From Vagococcus acidifermentans (GTDB lineage Bacteria > Bacillota > Bacilli > Lactobacillales > Vagococcaceae), in contig NZ_NGKC01000018.1 of NCBI RefSeq assembly GCF_003987655.1, positions 1 through 52,635 on the forward strand: a DNA stretch of 52,635 nucleotides, read 5' to 3'. A program made the position numbers and the translations under genes. Shown one piece after another: positions 26,037 to 36,375 of this stretch. Position 1 is the first letter of the stretch; each line of letters starts with the position of its first letter. The notes beneath the pieces were generated by a model. That model did not search any database. It was not told where the DNA came from and worked only from the letters and a program-made list of their open reading frames with translations.

Positions 26037-26822
26037 ATGGACTATACACGAATTAATGCGAAAACATGGGACAGATGGAGCAGTGACAACTGGATATGGA
26101 CCGTGCCGGTGACTCACGAAACATATGTGTCGGCGCTGAAAGGCGAGTGGGAGGTGCTGCTGACGCCGACCGTCAATGTACCAAAGGAGTGGTTTGGCGA
26201 TTTGACCGATAAAAAAGTGCTCGGTTTGGCATCAGGCGGCGGACATCAAGGCCCAGTTTTGACCGCAGCAGGTGCCGATGTGACGATAATGGACTTGTCC
26301 GATGCACAGCTCGCTACTGAAAAAATGGTTGCGGAACGCGAAGGATACGCGATTAATCTTGTCAAAGCCGACATGACTCAGCGCTTCCCGTTTGCGGATG
26401 ACAGCTTTGATTTGATTTTTCATCCGGTGTCCAATTGTTATGTGGCGGATATCGCGCATGTCTGGCGGGAATGTTTCCGAGTGTTGAAGCCCGGCGGACG
26501 GCTGCTTGCAGGGTTCACAAATCCAGATTTGTATTTATTTAACGATGCAGACAGTGTGGCGGATATTCGAGTGGTTAACAAACTGCCGTATGATTCGCTG
26601 GCAAATTTGGATAAGCCGTCTCAAAAGAAACGTGTTGCTGAAGAAGGCTACCAATTCAGCCATACGATGGAAAGGCAAATCGGCGACCAGTTGAAGGCCG
26701 GCTTTCTTCTGAAAGATTTTTATGAAGACTTCACCACCGATGATTCTTACACGTTATCCCATTACTTCCCGCTGTTTTTTGCCAGTTTGGCTGTCAAACC
26801 GGCTGATCCGCATAATATTTGA
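26037..26822 (+). CDS. Class I SAM-dependent methyltransferase
   Basis: A 261-residue cytoplasmic enzyme with the glycine-rich SAM site LGLASGGGHQGPVL (motif I, about residues 62-75), the acidic end of the second strand in TIMDLSDAQLA, VKADMTQRFPFADDSFDLIFHPVSN (motifs II-III) and VLKPGGRLLAG, typical of UbiE-like methyltransferases. The acceptor molecule cannot be inferred. It starts 30 bp after the tautomerase gene with a GGAGG site and may be co-transcribed with it. Confidence 0.85.
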   Translation: MDYTRINAKTWDRWSSDNWIWTVPVTHETYVSALKGEWEVLLTPTVNVPKEWFGDLTDKKVLGLASGGGHQGPVLTAAGADVTIMDLSDAQLATEKMVAEREGYAINLVKADMTQRFPFADDSFDLIFHPVSNCYVADIAHVWRECFRVLKPGGRLLAGFTNPDLYLFNDADSVADIRVVNKLPYDSLANLDKPSQKKRVAEEGYQFSHTMERQIGDQLKAGFLLKDFYEDFTTDDSYTLSHYFPLFFASLAVKPADPHNI

Positions 26823-26874
26823 TAAAATTCTTGCATTTCTTCCGTTTTAGTGTTTAAATTGATTTACAATAGTT

Positions 26875-27109
26875 AAAACGCTGAGAAAGACACCAGAGTT
26901 TGTAAGCAGTTCTTCAGGGAGGAAAAACGCGACTGAAATTTTTCCGGACAAGCGCAGGCACTGACCACTTTCGAGTATTCAGTCGAAACTGAATCGTTCG
27001 CTACGTTATCGCGTTTGAGAGAATCAGCCGTGAAGCTGATTCTAAAAATAGGTGGAACCACGGTGATAATCGTCCTAGTATTTCTTTATTGAAATACTAG
27101 GATTTTTTT
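26875..27109 (+). promoter_or_regulatory. T-box leader of thrS
   Basis: Stem I is closed by GAAAG (26884-26888) with CTTTC; an ACC (Thr) specifier with a following A lies just inside its 3' arm (about 26964-26967). The T-box sequence AGGTGGAACCACGG is at 27050-27063. The terminator is a perfect 11-bp stem CCTAGTATTTC/GAAATACTAGG (27074-27101) followed by seven T. Uncharged tRNA-Thr should permit read-through into thrS. Confidence 0.92.
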
Positions 27110-27135
27110 ATTAAAAAAATTTGGAGGTATTGACT

Positions 27136-29079
27136 ATGTCAATTATTAGAATCTCGTTGCCTGATGGCGCGGTGAAAGAAGTTGAACAAGGAACAAGTCC
27201 GCTCGATGTGGCTAAAAGCATCAGCAATAGCTTGGCTAAAAAATCATTGGCAGCTAAATTCAACGGCGAACTGATTGATTTGGTGCGTCCGCTGCAGGAG
27301 GACGGCGAGCTGGAACTTGTGACACCGGACCACGAGGACGCGCTGGGCATTTTGCGGCACTCAGCCGCCCATTTGATGGCTAATGCGATGCGTCGTCTGT
27401 ATCCGGAAATCCATTTTGGGGTCGGCCCGGCGATTGAAAACGGGTTCTACTATGACACCGACAATGAAGAAAAAGCAATTTCCCAAGAAGATTTGCCGAA
27501 AATCGAAGAAGAAATGATGAAAATCGTCAAAGAAAACAATCCGATTGTCCGCAAAGTTGTTACCCGGGAAGAAGCGCTTGAGATGTTCAAAGACGACCCG
27601 TATAAAATCGAATTAATCAATGAATTGCCGGAAGACGAGGAAATCACCGTTTACGATCAGGGTGACTTCGTTGATTTGTGCCGTGGTATCCATGTACCGT
27701 CAACCGGGCGCATCCAAGTCTTTAAGTTGTTGTCAGTGGCAGGGGCTTACTGGCGCGGCGATTCGAACAATCACATGATGCAGCGTGTTTACGGGACAGC
27801 CTTTTTTGATAAAAAGGAATTGCAGGCATATCTCAAAATGCGGGAAGAAGCCAAAGAGCGCGACCACCGCAAACTGGGTAAGGAGCTTGACTTGTTCATG
27901 GTCAGCCCGGAAGTCGGGTCAGGCCTGCCGTTCTGGCTGCCGAAAGGTGCGACTGTCCGCCGCATCATCGAGCGCTACATTACCGACAAAGAAATCAGCC
28001 TAGGCTATCAGCATGTTTACACACCGGTTTTGGCAGACGTCAATCTGTACAAAACATCCGGCCACTGGGACCACTACCATGATGACATGTTCCCGCCGAT
28101 GGATATGGGCGACGGGGAGATGCTGGTATTGCGTCCAATGAACTGCCCGCACCATATGATGGTCTATAAAAATGACATCCACAGCTACCGCGAACTGCCG
28201 ATTCGGATCGCTGAACTGGGCATGATGCACCGTTACGAGAAGAGCGGGGCGCTTTCCGGTTTGCAGCGTGTGCGCGAAATGACATTGAATGACGGTCATA
28301 CCTTTGTCCGTCCGGATCAGATTAAAGATGAGTTGAAACGGACACTTAACTTGATGACAGAAGTCTACCGGGATTTCAATATCACAGATTACCGCTTCCG
28401 TCTCAGCTACCGCGACCCGAACAACAAAGAGAAATACTTTGATGATGATGACATGTGGGAAAAAGCGCAGGAAATGCTGAAAGCGGCGATGGATGAACTG
28501 GGTGTCCAATACTTCGAAGCGGAAGGCGAAGCCGCCTTTTACGGGCCAAAACTGGATGTTCAGGTGAAGACAGCCCTTGGCATCGAAGAGACACTGTCGA
28601 CGATTCAGCTGGACTTCTTGCTGCCTGAGCGCTTTGATTTGACTTATGTCGGCGAGGACGGCGAAAACACACACCGCCCTGTGGTTATCCACCGCGGTAT
28701 CGTGTCGACAATGGAGCGCTTTGTTGCCCATTTGATTGAAGTCCACAAAGGCGCGTTCCCAACTTGGCTGGCACCGGTACAAGGTACCATCATTCCGGTC
28801 AACCTTGACATGCACAGCGAATATGCCAACCAGTTGAAAGAACGGATGGATAAATTGGGTCTGCGGTTTGAAATAGATTCGCGCAATGAAAAAATGGGCT
28901 ACAAAATCCGCGAATCGCAAACCAATAAAATTCCTTACCAAGTCGTTATCGGCGACAAGGAAATTGAAAGCGGCAGTGTAAACGTCCGCCAGTACGGCAG
29001 CAAGGAAACAGCCGTGATGGATGCGGACATGTTCATCGAGTCTGTCGTTGCCGAAGTGAATAATTACAGCCACGGCTAA
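27136..29079 (+). CDS. thrS: Threonyl-tRNA synthetase
   Basis: Charges tRNA-Thr. The 647-residue protein has the N-terminal TGS domain (1-62), the editing domain with [16 protein letters not shown] and an HxxxH zinc site, the class II core with the zinc-binding MNCPHHM and [20 protein letters not shown] (motif 2), and a C-terminal anticodon-binding domain (about 540-645). The ATG at 27136 follows TTGGAGG; the TTG at 27121 is part of that ribosome site. Confidence 0.97.
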   Translation: MSIIRISLPDGAVKEVEQGTSPLDVAKSISNSLAKKSLAAKFNGELIDLVRPLQEDGELELVTPDHEDALGILRHSAAHLMANAMRRLYPEIHFGVGPAIENGFYYDTDNEEKAISQEDLPKIEEEMMKIVKENNPIVRKVVTREEALEMFKDDPYKIELINELPEDEEITVYDQGDFVDLCRGIHVPSTGRIQVFKLLSVAGAYWRGDSNNHMMQRVYGTAFFDKKELQAYLKMREEAKERDHRKLGKELDLFMVSPEVGSGLPFWLPKGATVRRIIERYITDKEISLGYQHVYTPVLADVNLYKTSGHWDHYHDDMFPPMDMGDGEMLVLRPMNCPHHMMVYKNDIHSYRELPIRIAELGMMHRYEKSGALSGLQRVREMTLNDGHTFVRPDQIKDELKRTLNLMTEVYRDFNITDYRFRLSYRDPNNKEKYFDDDDMWEKAQEMLKAAMDELGVQYFEAEGEAAFYGPKLDVQVKTALGIEETLSTIQLDFLLPERFDLTYVGEDGENTHRPVVIHRGIVSTMERFVAHLIEVHKGAFPTWLAPVQGTIIPVNLDMHSEYANQLKERMDKLGLRFEIDSRNEKMGYKIRESQTNKIPYQVVIGDKEIESGSVNVRQYGSKETAVMDADMFIESVVAEVNNYSHG

Positions 29080-29093
29080 TGTCTGTGGCAAGC

Positions 29094-29127
29094 AAAGCCG
29101 CTAATTGCTTCAATTAGTGGCTTTTGC
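29094..29127 (+). terminator. Terminator of thrS
   Basis: AAAGCCGCTAATT and AATTAGTGGCTTTT arms with a GCTTC loop. Confidence 0.85.
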
Positions 29128-29282
29128 ATTGAAAAATCCGGAAAGAAATGAGATACTTTGAAAGATACGGAAAAGTCACCGTTTCATTAAACTTTTATTA
29201 AAGTTTTTCTGATATAATGATTTTAAGCAAAAATAACCTATACTAACAATCAGAGTAAACTTATGCGGAAGGGAAACAAAAC

Positions 29283-31394
29283 ATGCGCAATCAACCAAAG
29301 GGCTGGCGGCCTTTTTTTAGGAAAAAACCAACTGAAGGAACGACAAGAAAATCGCACGTGCCGTTCCGACTGGATTTTCTTTTTTTTATCGTGTTTATTT
29401 TATTCTCAGCCCTAATCATTCGTCTGGCAGACTTGCAGATTAATAAACAAGCGGAGTACCAGCAAATCATTTCCGAAGGATCAAGCAATCAAATCAAAGA
29501 ACCGTCATTGCGGGGAAGCATTTATGATTTAAGCGGCAAGCTGCTGGTCGGCAGCAAAGCCAATCCATCAATTACGTTTACCCGGAGCAATAACATGACA
29601 GCCAAAGAACTGCTTGATATTGCCAATCAAATCAACGACCTGGTAGACATACCAAAAGATGACTTGACAGAACGGGATAAAAAAGATTACTGGCTTGCCG
29701 AACCAAAGAACTACGAAGCGGCCGAAAAGCGCCTCAGCGACAAGGAAAAGCTGGACAAGAAAGGCAACTTGCTGTCTAACGGCGATTACTATGCTCAAGT
29801 TGTCGGGAAAGTGAAACAAGAAGAAATCCAATTTGATGACAACACGCTGAAGGCGGCATCGATTTTCAAGAAAATCAACGGCACTGTTGCCATGGGGACG
29901 GTCACCCTCAAGAATAAAGATGTCACGACCGAAGAAATTGCACTGGTCGGCGAAAATACCGCAACTATTCCGGGTTTGTCCACGAGCACCGACTGGGAGA
30001 GGGACTACCCTGAGGAGGACATGATTCAAAATCTGTTCGGGACAGTGTCGTCCGAATCAGCAGGGCTGCCGAAAGAACAGCTGGACAAGTATCTGGAAAA
30101 AGGCTATGAACGAAACGACCGTGTCGGGACAAGTTATTTGGAAGAATCCTATGAAGATGTTCTGCAAGGGAAAAAGACCGTTTATGAAGTCAATACAGAC
30201 AACAAAGGCAGAATTATTTCCAAAACAGAAGTGCAGGCCGGTCAAAAAGGCGATAATTTAAAACTGACAATCGACCTTGATTTTCAGCGCCGGGTCGAGG
30301 AGATTTTAAGATCCAACTATCAGGTATTGATTAATAACGGCAAAGCACGTTATTCGCCAGGCGCTTACGTAGTAGTGACGAATCCGGAAACGGGAGCAGT
30401 TTATGCCCTTGCCGGTTTGAAACATGACACTGAAACCGGTGAATTGACCGATGATGTGTTAGGCACCTTTACCAATGCATTTGAGCCTGGTTCTGCGATT
30501 AAAGCGGCGACAGTCATGTCCGGCTACGAGAATGGCATCATCAAAGGCAATGCCACGCTGGTGGACGAACCCATCAGAATAGCAGGAAGTGCGCCGAAAA
30601 CCTCCGTCTTTAATCCGTTCGGCCAAGTTGCCATCAACACGACAACGGCACTGGAAGTCTCCTCAAACGTGTATATGATGAAAATTGCCATGGGGATGAT
30701 GGGGATTGAATACCGGGACGGAATGACGCTGCCGGCGCGCACCGACGTGTTTGAAACACTCCGCGATACTTATGCGCAGTTCGGGCTCGGCTCAGCGACC
30801 GGTCTGGATTTGCCGGGCGAATCAACCGGCTACGCCAATAAACAATATACAGACGAAGACGGCAACTTGATTTCCGGTATCATGGGTAATCTGCTGGACT
30901 TGTCCTATGGTAACTATGATTTGTATACACCGCTTCAAATGGCGCAATACATTGCCACTGTTGCCAATAACGGCGTGCGGGTGGCCCCTCATGTGGTCGA
31001 AGGAGTCTACGGCAATGACGAGAAGGGCAACCTCGGCGAGCTGAAAGAAAAAGTTGAACCGAAAGTTAAAAGTAAAATCGAAGGCCGTCAGTCGGAGTTT
31101 GATATCATTCAGCAAGGACTCTATCAAGTTGTCTACGGCGGCAGCGGAACAGGCCGGGCTCTGCAAGGGGCCAATTACACAGTTGCAGCCAAAACCGGTA
31201 CAGCAGAAACTTATGTGGGCAACACGCCGGTAGTGAACAGCACACTGGTCGGCTATGCGCCGTTTGATAATCCGAAAGTCGCAATCAGCATTGTTCTGCC
31301 GAAAATCACTGATGAAAGCAATGGACTGAACACCGCCATCGGCACACAGATATTTAATGCTTTTTATGAGATGATGGACGACAAAGTCCAGTAG
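29283..31394 (+). CDS. Class B penicillin-binding protein (transpeptidase)
   Basis: A 703-residue peptidoglycan transpeptidase. One membrane anchor lies at about residues 30-48 (FLFFIVFILFSALIIRLADL), followed by the PBP dimerisation domain with RGSIYDLSGKLL and the transpeptidase domain with all three motifs: SxxK in FEPGSAIKAATV, SxN in SSNVYM and KTG in AKTGTAETY. The arrangement fits the elongation-type PBP2b/PbpA group of Lactobacillales, but division-type assignment cannot be excluded. No shape or division genes are adjacent; rpmG follows. A GGAAGG site precedes the ATG. Confidence 0.9.
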   Translation: MRNQPKGWRPFFRKKPTEGTTRKSHVPFRLDFLFFIVFILFSALIIRLADLQINKQAEYQQIISEGSSNQIKEPSLRGSIYDLSGKLLVGSKANPSITFTRSNNMTAKELLDIANQINDLVDIPKDDLTERDKKDYWLAEPKNYEAAEKRLSDKEKLDKKGNLLSNGDYYAQVVGKVKQEEIQFDDNTLKAASIFKKINGTVAMGTVTLKNKDVTTEEIALVGENTATIPGLSTSTDWERDYPEEDMIQNLFGTVSSESAGLPKEQLDKYLEKGYERNDRVGTSYLEESYEDVLQGKKTVYEVNTDNKGRIISKTEVQAGQKGDNLKLTIDLDFQRRVEEILRSNYQVLINNGKARYSPGAYVVVTNPETGAVYALAGLKHDTETGELTDDVLGTFTNAFEPGSAIKAATVMSGYENGIIKGNATLVDEPIRIAGSAPKTSVFNPFGQVAINTTTALEVSSNVYMMKIAMGMMGIEYRDGMTLPARTDVFETLRDTYAQFGLGSATGLDLPGESTGYANKQYTDEDGNLISGIMGNLLDLSYGNYDLYTPLQMAQYIATVANNGVRVAPHVVEGVYGNDEKGNLGELKEKVEPKVKSKIEGRQSEFDIIQQGLYQVVYGGSGTGRALQGANYTVAAKTGTAETYVGNTPVVNSTLVGYAPFDNPKVAISIVLPKITDESNGLNTAIGTQIFNAFYEMMDDKVQ

Positions 31395-31527
31395 GCGCTG
31401 ACTTTTGATGTAAAGTAGAACTCCTTAACAAATTTAGCCAAAAGGGTAGAATATTCACGGAAAACATGATATGATATTCAAGTGTCCGGATGAGACCATA
31501 TCTTTTTCAAGTATTGGAGGGAAAATC

Positions 31528-31677
31528 ATGCGCGTAAATATAACTTTGGAATGTACTGAGTGCAAAGAAAGAAACTACCTTTCTAACAAAAATAAACGTA
31601 ACAACCCAGACCGTCTGGAAGTTAAAAAATACTGCCCGCGTCAGCGTAAAGTGACATTGCACCGTGAAACAAAATAA
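31528..31677 (+). CDS. rpmG: 50S ribosomal protein L33
   Basis: A 49-residue L33: [21 protein letters not shown] then a C-terminal [17 protein letters not shown]. It has one CxxC pair and a third Cys that is not part of a second CxxC, so it looks like a form with an incomplete zinc site, as found in one of the L33 paralogues of Bacilli. A TTGGAGG site precedes the ATG. Small ribosomal gene with its own terminator. Confidence 0.95.
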   Translation: MRVNITLECTECKERNYLSNKNKRNNPDRLEVKKYCPRQRKVTLHRETK

Positions 31678-31687
31678 GCTGTTAATC

Positions 31688-31729
31688 ACATCCTTCAGTT
31701 GTTCATAGTAACGACTGAAGGATGTTTTT
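31688..31729 (+). terminator. Terminator of rpmG
   Basis: ACATCCTTCAGT and ACTGAAGGATGT arms with a 14-base loop and TTTTTG tail. Confidence 0.9.
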
Positions 31730-31841
31730 GTTTGCGAAAAAAGTCAGTTGTCGTTGGGTAGCTATAAAAAAATATCCGCCGAGCCCGGATAATGATATGA
31801 TAGATAAGAAGCAAGCTATTTTGAGTGAGGGAGTTGAAGGG

Positions 31842-32444
31842 ATGAAACAAAGCAAGAAGCCGTTTCTGTTAGTCCTGCTGGTTGGGGCGGTGTTTACGTT
31901 GTCGGGTTGTCAGGATGTGCGGATGTGGTTCAAAGGATTTGAACAGAGTTTCAAAGGATTGGAAATGACGATTCGGACTTACGATGAAGAAAGCCAGGTG
32001 ATGGATGAAATCAGCGGCAAATCAATTATGATTGAGCGGGACAGCGAGTTCGACTCAGATGAAGAGCGTGCTGACTCAAGCGTGATTCGTGTGACAATCG
32101 GCAGCAAGGAGCTGCACCATGTCGGCTCGTCGATGGTCATTGAGGAGCAAGGTCTTGAAAACATCTTCGACGACTATGCCAAAACGGTTGACTACCAAAA
32201 CATCGAACGCGGGATACCTGTCTTGAATGCCATGGTTAATCAATACAAACAATCATTTACCGGCAAAAAGAAAGTGGTGCTTATCAGGAGTCAAAACGGT
32301 ACACCGCTGGCAACTTATGCCGGAAATAAAGTCTCTCTTTACAAGACCGACGTCCCCAAAAGCACCGGCCTGCTGATAGACGGCCGCTATCTCTTTGTGT
32401 ACCGTTGTGATTACACGGTGTATGACACGGATTTGTTTTTTTAA
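31842..32444 (+). CDS. Lipoprotein, DUF5052-like
   Basis: A 200-residue lipoprotein: short positive N-terminus, hydrophobic stretch and lipobox LSGC at residues 20-23 (TLSGCQDV), then a mixed alpha/beta extracellular domain. The mature part resembles DUF5052, a family of unknown function in Lactobacillales; I am only moderately sure. The ATG at 31842 (MKQSKKPF) has a GAAGGG site; an upstream in-frame ATG would place 40 residues before the signal peptide. A weak terminator-like hairpin follows near 32447-32475. Confidence 0.65.
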   Translation: MKQSKKPFLLVLLVGAVFTLSGCQDVRMWFKGFEQSFKGLEMTIRTYDEESQVMDEISGKSIMIERDSEFDSDEERADSSVIRVTIGSKELHHVGSSMVIEEQGLENIFDDYAKTVDYQNIERGIPVLNAMVNQYKQSFTGKKKVVLIRSQNGTPLATYAGNKVSLYKTDVPKSTGLLIDGRYLFVYRCDYTVYDTDLFF

Positions 32445-32507
32445 AAAAGTTTGGCAGACTGTGCCGCAGTTTCTTTTGGTGTTCACAAAACAATCGGTAA
32501 AATAACT

Positions 32508-32520
32508 GAAAACCGAACAA
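32508..32520 (+). promoter_or_regulatory. PurBox-like operator upstream of the transporter-deaminase operon
   Basis: AAAACCGAACAAT is a full match to the PurBox form AWWWCCGAACWWT known from PurR-regulated purine genes of Lactococcus and Bacilli. Its central G (32514) lies about 77 bp before the predicted start, close to the -76 position reported for PurR activation in Lactococcus. A second half-site TTCGAA lies at 32531-32536. Confidence 0.65.
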
Positions 32521-32555
32521 TAATCTCTTAATTCGAATAAAAGTCTAAAAATTTA

Positions 32556-32584
32556 TTGCGTTGCAAGACAAAAGAATCTATAAT
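32556..32584 (+). promoter_or_regulatory. Promoter of the transporter-deaminase operon
   Basis: TTGCGT (32556-32561) and TATAAT (32579-32584) with 17 bp spacing; start expected near 32591, about 28 nt before the first gene. Confidence 0.75.
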
Positions 32585-32618
32585 ATATCTATCCGAAATA
32601 CGAACAAGGAGTGTTTAA

Positions 32619-33449
32619 GTGGCTAAAAATGTTAAGTATTTAATGTTAGTACCGGGTGTCGTACTGATTTTATTTTTCCTGATTTTACCATTGGCAGGCA
32701 TTATTTTCCCGACATTTTTTGACGGCGCGTTCAGCCTGCAGAACTACACGTCTTTTTTCACTGACAGCTACAATACCGGCGTATTTACGCGGACTTTGCG
32801 CATTGCGCTGATTGTCACGCTGGTGTCTGCTGTTCTAGGAATACCTGCTTCTTATTTTATCGCCAGCGTTTCAGCAAAATGGAAAGGGATTTTAATGGCG
32901 ATGACACTATTCCCTTTGCTGACGAATTCAGTTATCCGAAGTTTTGCCTGGATAACCATTCTTGGAAAAAACGGCGTCATCAACACGCTTTTGTTGTCGC
33001 TGGGGCTTATCAAAGAACCTCTGACCATGCTGTACACAGAGTTTTCGGTCATTGTCGGCTCGGTCTATCTGTTCTTGCCGACGATGATTATGACGCTTGT
33101 CGGTGTGATGGAAACTATCGACGGGGAAGTGCTGGAAGCAGCCGAAACATTGGGAGCAAGCCCGTTTACAGCTTTTCGCAAAATCGTGCTGCCGCTGAGT
33201 TTTCCCGGTGTAATCATTGGCAGTATTCTCGTATTTACCGGTACGCTGACAGCGTATACCACACCGCAGCTGCTTGGCGGTAATAAAAACATGATGCTGG
33301 CAACCATGCTGTATCAGAAAGCAATGACCGTCGGTGACTGGCAGGCATCCAGTGTCATTGCGTTCATTATGATATTATCAACTGTTGTGGTGATGAAAGG
33401 ATTGAATTTGATGTTAAGAGTAGTAGACAGGAGGGAAGCACATGCGTAA
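32619..33449 (+). CDS. ABC transporter permease, PotB-like
   Basis: A 276-residue inner-membrane permease with six spans and the EAA loop EAAETLGASPFTAFRKIVLPLSFPG that contacts the ATPase. It belongs to the spermidine/putrescine (PotB) type of permeases. GTG start with an AAGGAG site 8-9 bases upstream. It overlaps the next permease by 8 bp. Because the operon carries purine deaminases and a PurBox, the likely substrate is a purine-type compound rather than a polyamine, which is inference from context. Confidence 0.88.
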   Translation: MAKNVKYLMLVPGVVLILFFLILPLAGIIFPTFFDGAFSLQNYTSFFTDSYNTGVFTRTLRIALIVTLVSAVLGIPASYFIASVSAKWKGILMAMTLFPLLTNSVIRSFAWITILGKNGVINTLLLSLGLIKEPLTMLYTEFSVIVGSVYLFLPTMIMTLVGVMETIDGEVLEAAETLGASPFTAFRKIVLPLSFPGVIIGSILVFTGTLTAYTTPQLLGGNKNMMLATMLYQKAMTVGDWQASSVIAFIMILSTVVVMKGLNLMLRVVDRREAHA

Positions 33450-34221
33450 GCAACGGTTCATGTCAGTCATTGCCGTTATGGTTTTTCTCTTTCTGTTTCT
33501 TCCGCTGGTGGTCATCATTGTCACCTCTTTCGGTGAAGCATCCACAATCCAGTTTCCTATTAAAGGGTTTACCTTTAACTGGTACATCCAAGCCTTTAAA
33601 TCGGAAACATTTATGGAAAGTTTTAAACTGAGCTTGATGATAGGCGTTGGCGCCACGCTTTTAGCCTTGCTGGTCGGTATACCGGCATCCTATGTTTTGT
33701 CGCGGTATACATTTAGAGGCAGGGAATTTCTGAAAAGTTTCTTCCTGTCGCCGACGATTATTCCCGGAATTGTCGTGGGTTATGCCCTTTTTCAGTTTAT
33801 TGTCATTCGGTTTCAGTTTCCGGTCATTCAAGGTTTGCTGATTGGTCATTTCTTTATCAGCCTGCCTTATATTATCCGGGTTGTCGGTGCCAGCATGGAA
33901 CAGTTGGATGTTTCCATTGAAGAAGCGGCGTGGACACTGGGCTGTACCAAAGTCCGGGCATTCGGCAAGATTGTCCTGCCGAATATTTCATCCGGCATTT
34001 TCGCCTCGTTTATGCTGGCCTTCGTCAATTCATTTAACAATGTGCCGGTGTCGATGTTTCTGTCAGGCCCGGGCGTGACCACACTGCCGACGTCATTGTT
34101 AAGCTATATGGAATACAATTATGATCCGACAGTTTCCGCTATTTCAGTGGTACTGATGATACTGACAGTGGTACTGATGTTCATCATCGAAAAAACATTG
34201 GGACTTTCCGCCATAGTCTAG
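33442..34221 (+). CDS. ABC transporter permease, PotC-like
   Basis: The 259-residue partner of the preceding permease, with six spans and an EAA loop EAAWTLGCTKVRAFGKIVLPNI. It has the PotC-type opening (membrane span, then an external loop with FGEASTIQFPIKGFTFNWY). A heterodimer of the two permeases forms the membrane channel. The ATG at 33442 is inside the end of the first permease gene with GGAGGGAAG upstream, so translation is coupled. Confidence 0.88.
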   Translation: MRKQRFMSVIAVMVFLFLFLPLVVIIVTSFGEASTIQFPIKGFTFNWYIQAFKSETFMESFKLSLMIGVGATLLALLVGIPASYVLSRYTFRGREFLKSFFLSPTIIPGIVVGYALFQFIVIRFQFPVIQGLLIGHFFISLPYIIRVVGASMEQLDVSIEEAAWTLGCTKVRAFGKIVLPNISSGIFASFMLAFVNSFNNVPVSMFLSGPGVTTLPTSLLSYMEYNYDPTVSAISVVLMILTVVLMFIIEKTLGLSAIV

Positions 34222-34243
34222 CGGAAATAGAAGGAGAAGAAAC

Positions 34244-35302
34244 ATGTCTTTTGTAGAATTGAATAATATCCGTGTGTCCTATGACGGCAAACACGACATT
34301 TTAAAACAATTGCATTTATCAATCAAAAAAGGAGAGCTGGTGTCATTGTTGGGGCCAAGCGGGTGCGGCAAAACAACCACACTGCGTGTGATGGCCGGCT
34401 TGATTTCTCCCAACGACGGCAGCTTTCTAGTGGACGGCGACAACATGACAAAAGTGCCGACCCACAAACGGCGGTTTGGCATGGTGTTTCAAAGCTATGC
34501 GCTATTTCCTCATCTGACGATTTTCGATAATGTTGCGTTTGGTTTAAAGCTGCGCAAAGAAAGCAAGGAAAGTATCAAGGAAAAAGTCAACAATTCACTC
34601 TCCTCGACAGATTTGCTGGCTTTGAGCGACCGCTATCCTAAACAGCTTTCAGGCGGTCAGCGCCAGCGGGTCGCTTTAGCCCGGGCGCTGGTAGTGGAAC
34701 CAAAACTGCTGCTGCTGGATGAACCACTCAGCAACCTTGATGCCAAGCTGCGGATTCAAATGCGGATGGAAATCAAAAAAATCCAGCAGTCGCTGGGCAT
34801 TACAACCGTCTTTGTTACCCATGACCAGGAAGAATGCTTTTCCATTTCCGACCGGGTCGCGGTCATGAATAAAGGGGTAATTGAGCAGTTTGATTCGCCG
34901 GAAGCCATTTACCGCCAGCCAAAAACAAAATTTGTGGCGCAGTTTATCGGGTTTGAAAATTTCATTCCGCTAAAAAAACAGGGCGACCATCTATATTTGA
35001 CTGAACATTCCGAAAAACTGGAAAGTATATATAGTGGCGAAGACGGAAAAAATCTGGTCGGCACGATCCGTCCGGATGACATCAAGATTGTTCAAAATGA
35101 CGGTACCAATACAATTAGCGGCACGGTCAAAGTCAGAACATTTCTTGGCAAAAGCTACCAGTATGAGGTGGCAACGGCGGTCGGCGATTTAATCGTCAAC
35201 GGCGACAATCAGGATATTTACCAGACTGATGACCAGTTGCGGCTGCAGCTGCCGAAAGAAAAATTGATAATCTTAACAGACAATGATGAAAAAGGAGCAT
35301 AA
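34244..35302 (+). CDS. ABC transporter ATP-binding protein, PotA-like
   Basis: A 352-residue ATPase with Walker A GPSGCGKTT, Q-loop VFQSYALFPHL, signature LSGGQRQRVALARAL, Walker B LLLLDEPLSNLDAKLR, the H-loop in VTHDQEE, and a C-terminal TOBE domain (about 270-350) as in PotA and other CUT1-like importers. It energises the two permeases. A GGAGAAG site precedes its ATG. It is 22 bp after the PotC-like gene. Confidence 0.9.
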   Translation: MSFVELNNIRVSYDGKHDILKQLHLSIKKGELVSLLGPSGCGKTTTLRVMAGLISPNDGSFLVDGDNMTKVPTHKRRFGMVFQSYALFPHLTIFDNVAFGLKLRKESKESIKEKVNNSLSSTDLLALSDRYPKQLSGGQRQRVALARALVVEPKLLLLDEPLSNLDAKLRIQMRMEIKKIQQSLGITTVFVTHDQEECFSISDRVAVMNKGVIEQFDSPEAIYRQPKTKFVAQFIGFENFIPLKKQGDHLYLTEHSEKLESIYSGEDGKNLVGTIRPDDIKIVQNDGTNTISGTVKVRTFLGKSYQYEVATAVGDLIVNGDNQDIYQTDDQLRLQLPKEKLIILTDNDEKGA

Positions 35303-35305
35303 AAA

Positions 35306-36361
35306 ATGAAAAAAATGACTTTAGCTTTGTTGACAGGTATTGCAGCTTTGACACTTGGCGGATGTGGTTCGGGCGACTCAGGGAAGGATGCGAAAGACGA
35401 CGGCAAACTGGTCATCTCGACCTTCGGATTAAGCGAAGACATCGTCAAGAGTGATGTCATGGCACCTTTTGAAAAAGAATTTTCAGCCAAAGTGACGCTT
35501 GAAGTCGGCAACAGCGCAGACCGCTATATGAAGTTGCTGAACAATCCTAACGCAGCCATCGATATTATCGAACTGGCACAAGGCAACGCCGTCAGTGCCA
35601 ATGAAGACGACCTGTTCCTTGAACTGGACGAATCCAAAATCGAAAATGTGGCAAATTTAACAGACGGGGCACGGGAAATATTTGATGCCGGTGCTGGTGT
35701 GCCGTATACGTTGAACAGCGTGGGCATCATCTACAACAAAGAAAAAGCCGGCAAAGAAATCAAGGAATGGGCCGATCTTTGGGATGAAAGCCTGAAAGGC
35801 AAAATTTCCATTCCGGAAATCACGTCAACAGCCGGTATTCCGATGATGTATTTGGCAAGCGATGTTGCCGGCGTTGATATCGCATCTGATAACGGTGAAG
35901 CGGCATTTAAAGAAATCGAAAAACTCAGTCCGAATATTGTCAAGACTTATTCCAAATCCTCCGACTTGGCGAACATGTTCCAGTCAGGGGAAATAGCAGT
36001 TGCGGTCGTGTCCGACTTTGCAGTCGACATCATCAAAGGCGCTGATGAAGATGTGACCTATTTGGTGCCTGAGAGCGGCACGTACGCCAACTACAACACT
36101 ATCAATATTCCAAAAAACAGTAAAAACACTGATTTGGCATACAAATACATCAATCACCGTATCAGTCAGGAAGTGCAGACACAAACCGCGTCATCATTGA
36201 ATGAATCGCCAACGAACAGCACGGTTGAGCTGGCGGATGATGTCATCGGCAATATGACTTATGGAGCAGTGGCTGACCGGGCAAAAAACATTGATTACAC
36301 ATTTGTGAATAAACAGCTGGATTCATGGATCGATCAGTGGAATAAACTGCTGAACCAGTAG
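35306..36361 (+). CDS. ABC transporter substrate-binding lipoprotein, PotD-like fold
   Basis: A 351-residue extracellular lipoprotein: signal peptide with lipobox LGGC at residues 16-19 (TLGGCGSGD), then a periplasmic-binding-protein fold of the PotD/FbpA type with [25 protein letters not shown] at the start. The region equivalent to the PotD ligand pocket (residues such as the conserved Trp and Asp/Glu of polyamine binders) could not be matched with confidence, so the ligand is open. An AAGGAGC site lies just upstream and the gene starts 3 bp after the ATPase stop. Confidence 0.85.
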   Translation: MKKMTLALLTGIAALTLGGCGSGDSGKDAKDDGKLVISTFGLSEDIVKSDVMAPFEKEFSAKVTLEVGNSADRYMKLLNNPNAAIDIIELAQGNAVSANEDDLFLELDESKIENVANLTDGAREIFDAGAGVPYTLNSVGIIYNKEKAGKEIKEWADLWDESLKGKISIPEITSTAGIPMMYLASDVAGVDIASDNGEAAFKEIEKLSPNIVKTYSKSSDLANMFQSGEIAVAVVSDFAVDIIKGADEDVTYLVPESGTYANYNTINIPKNSKNTDLAYKYINHRISQEVQTQTASSLNESPTNSTVELADDVIGNMTYGAVADRAKNIDYTFVNKQLDSWIDQWNKLLNQ

Positions 36362-36375
36362 AAAGGGTTGAAACA

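Noticed and set aside
28000-29091. 363-residue open frame antisense to thrS
   Set aside because: A long shadow frame caused by codon bias in thrS; no ribosome site or recognisable domain.
32619-36361. Simple polyamine transporter annotation
   Set aside because: Family resemblance is real, but the PurBox and the two deaminases in the same operon argue for another substrate.
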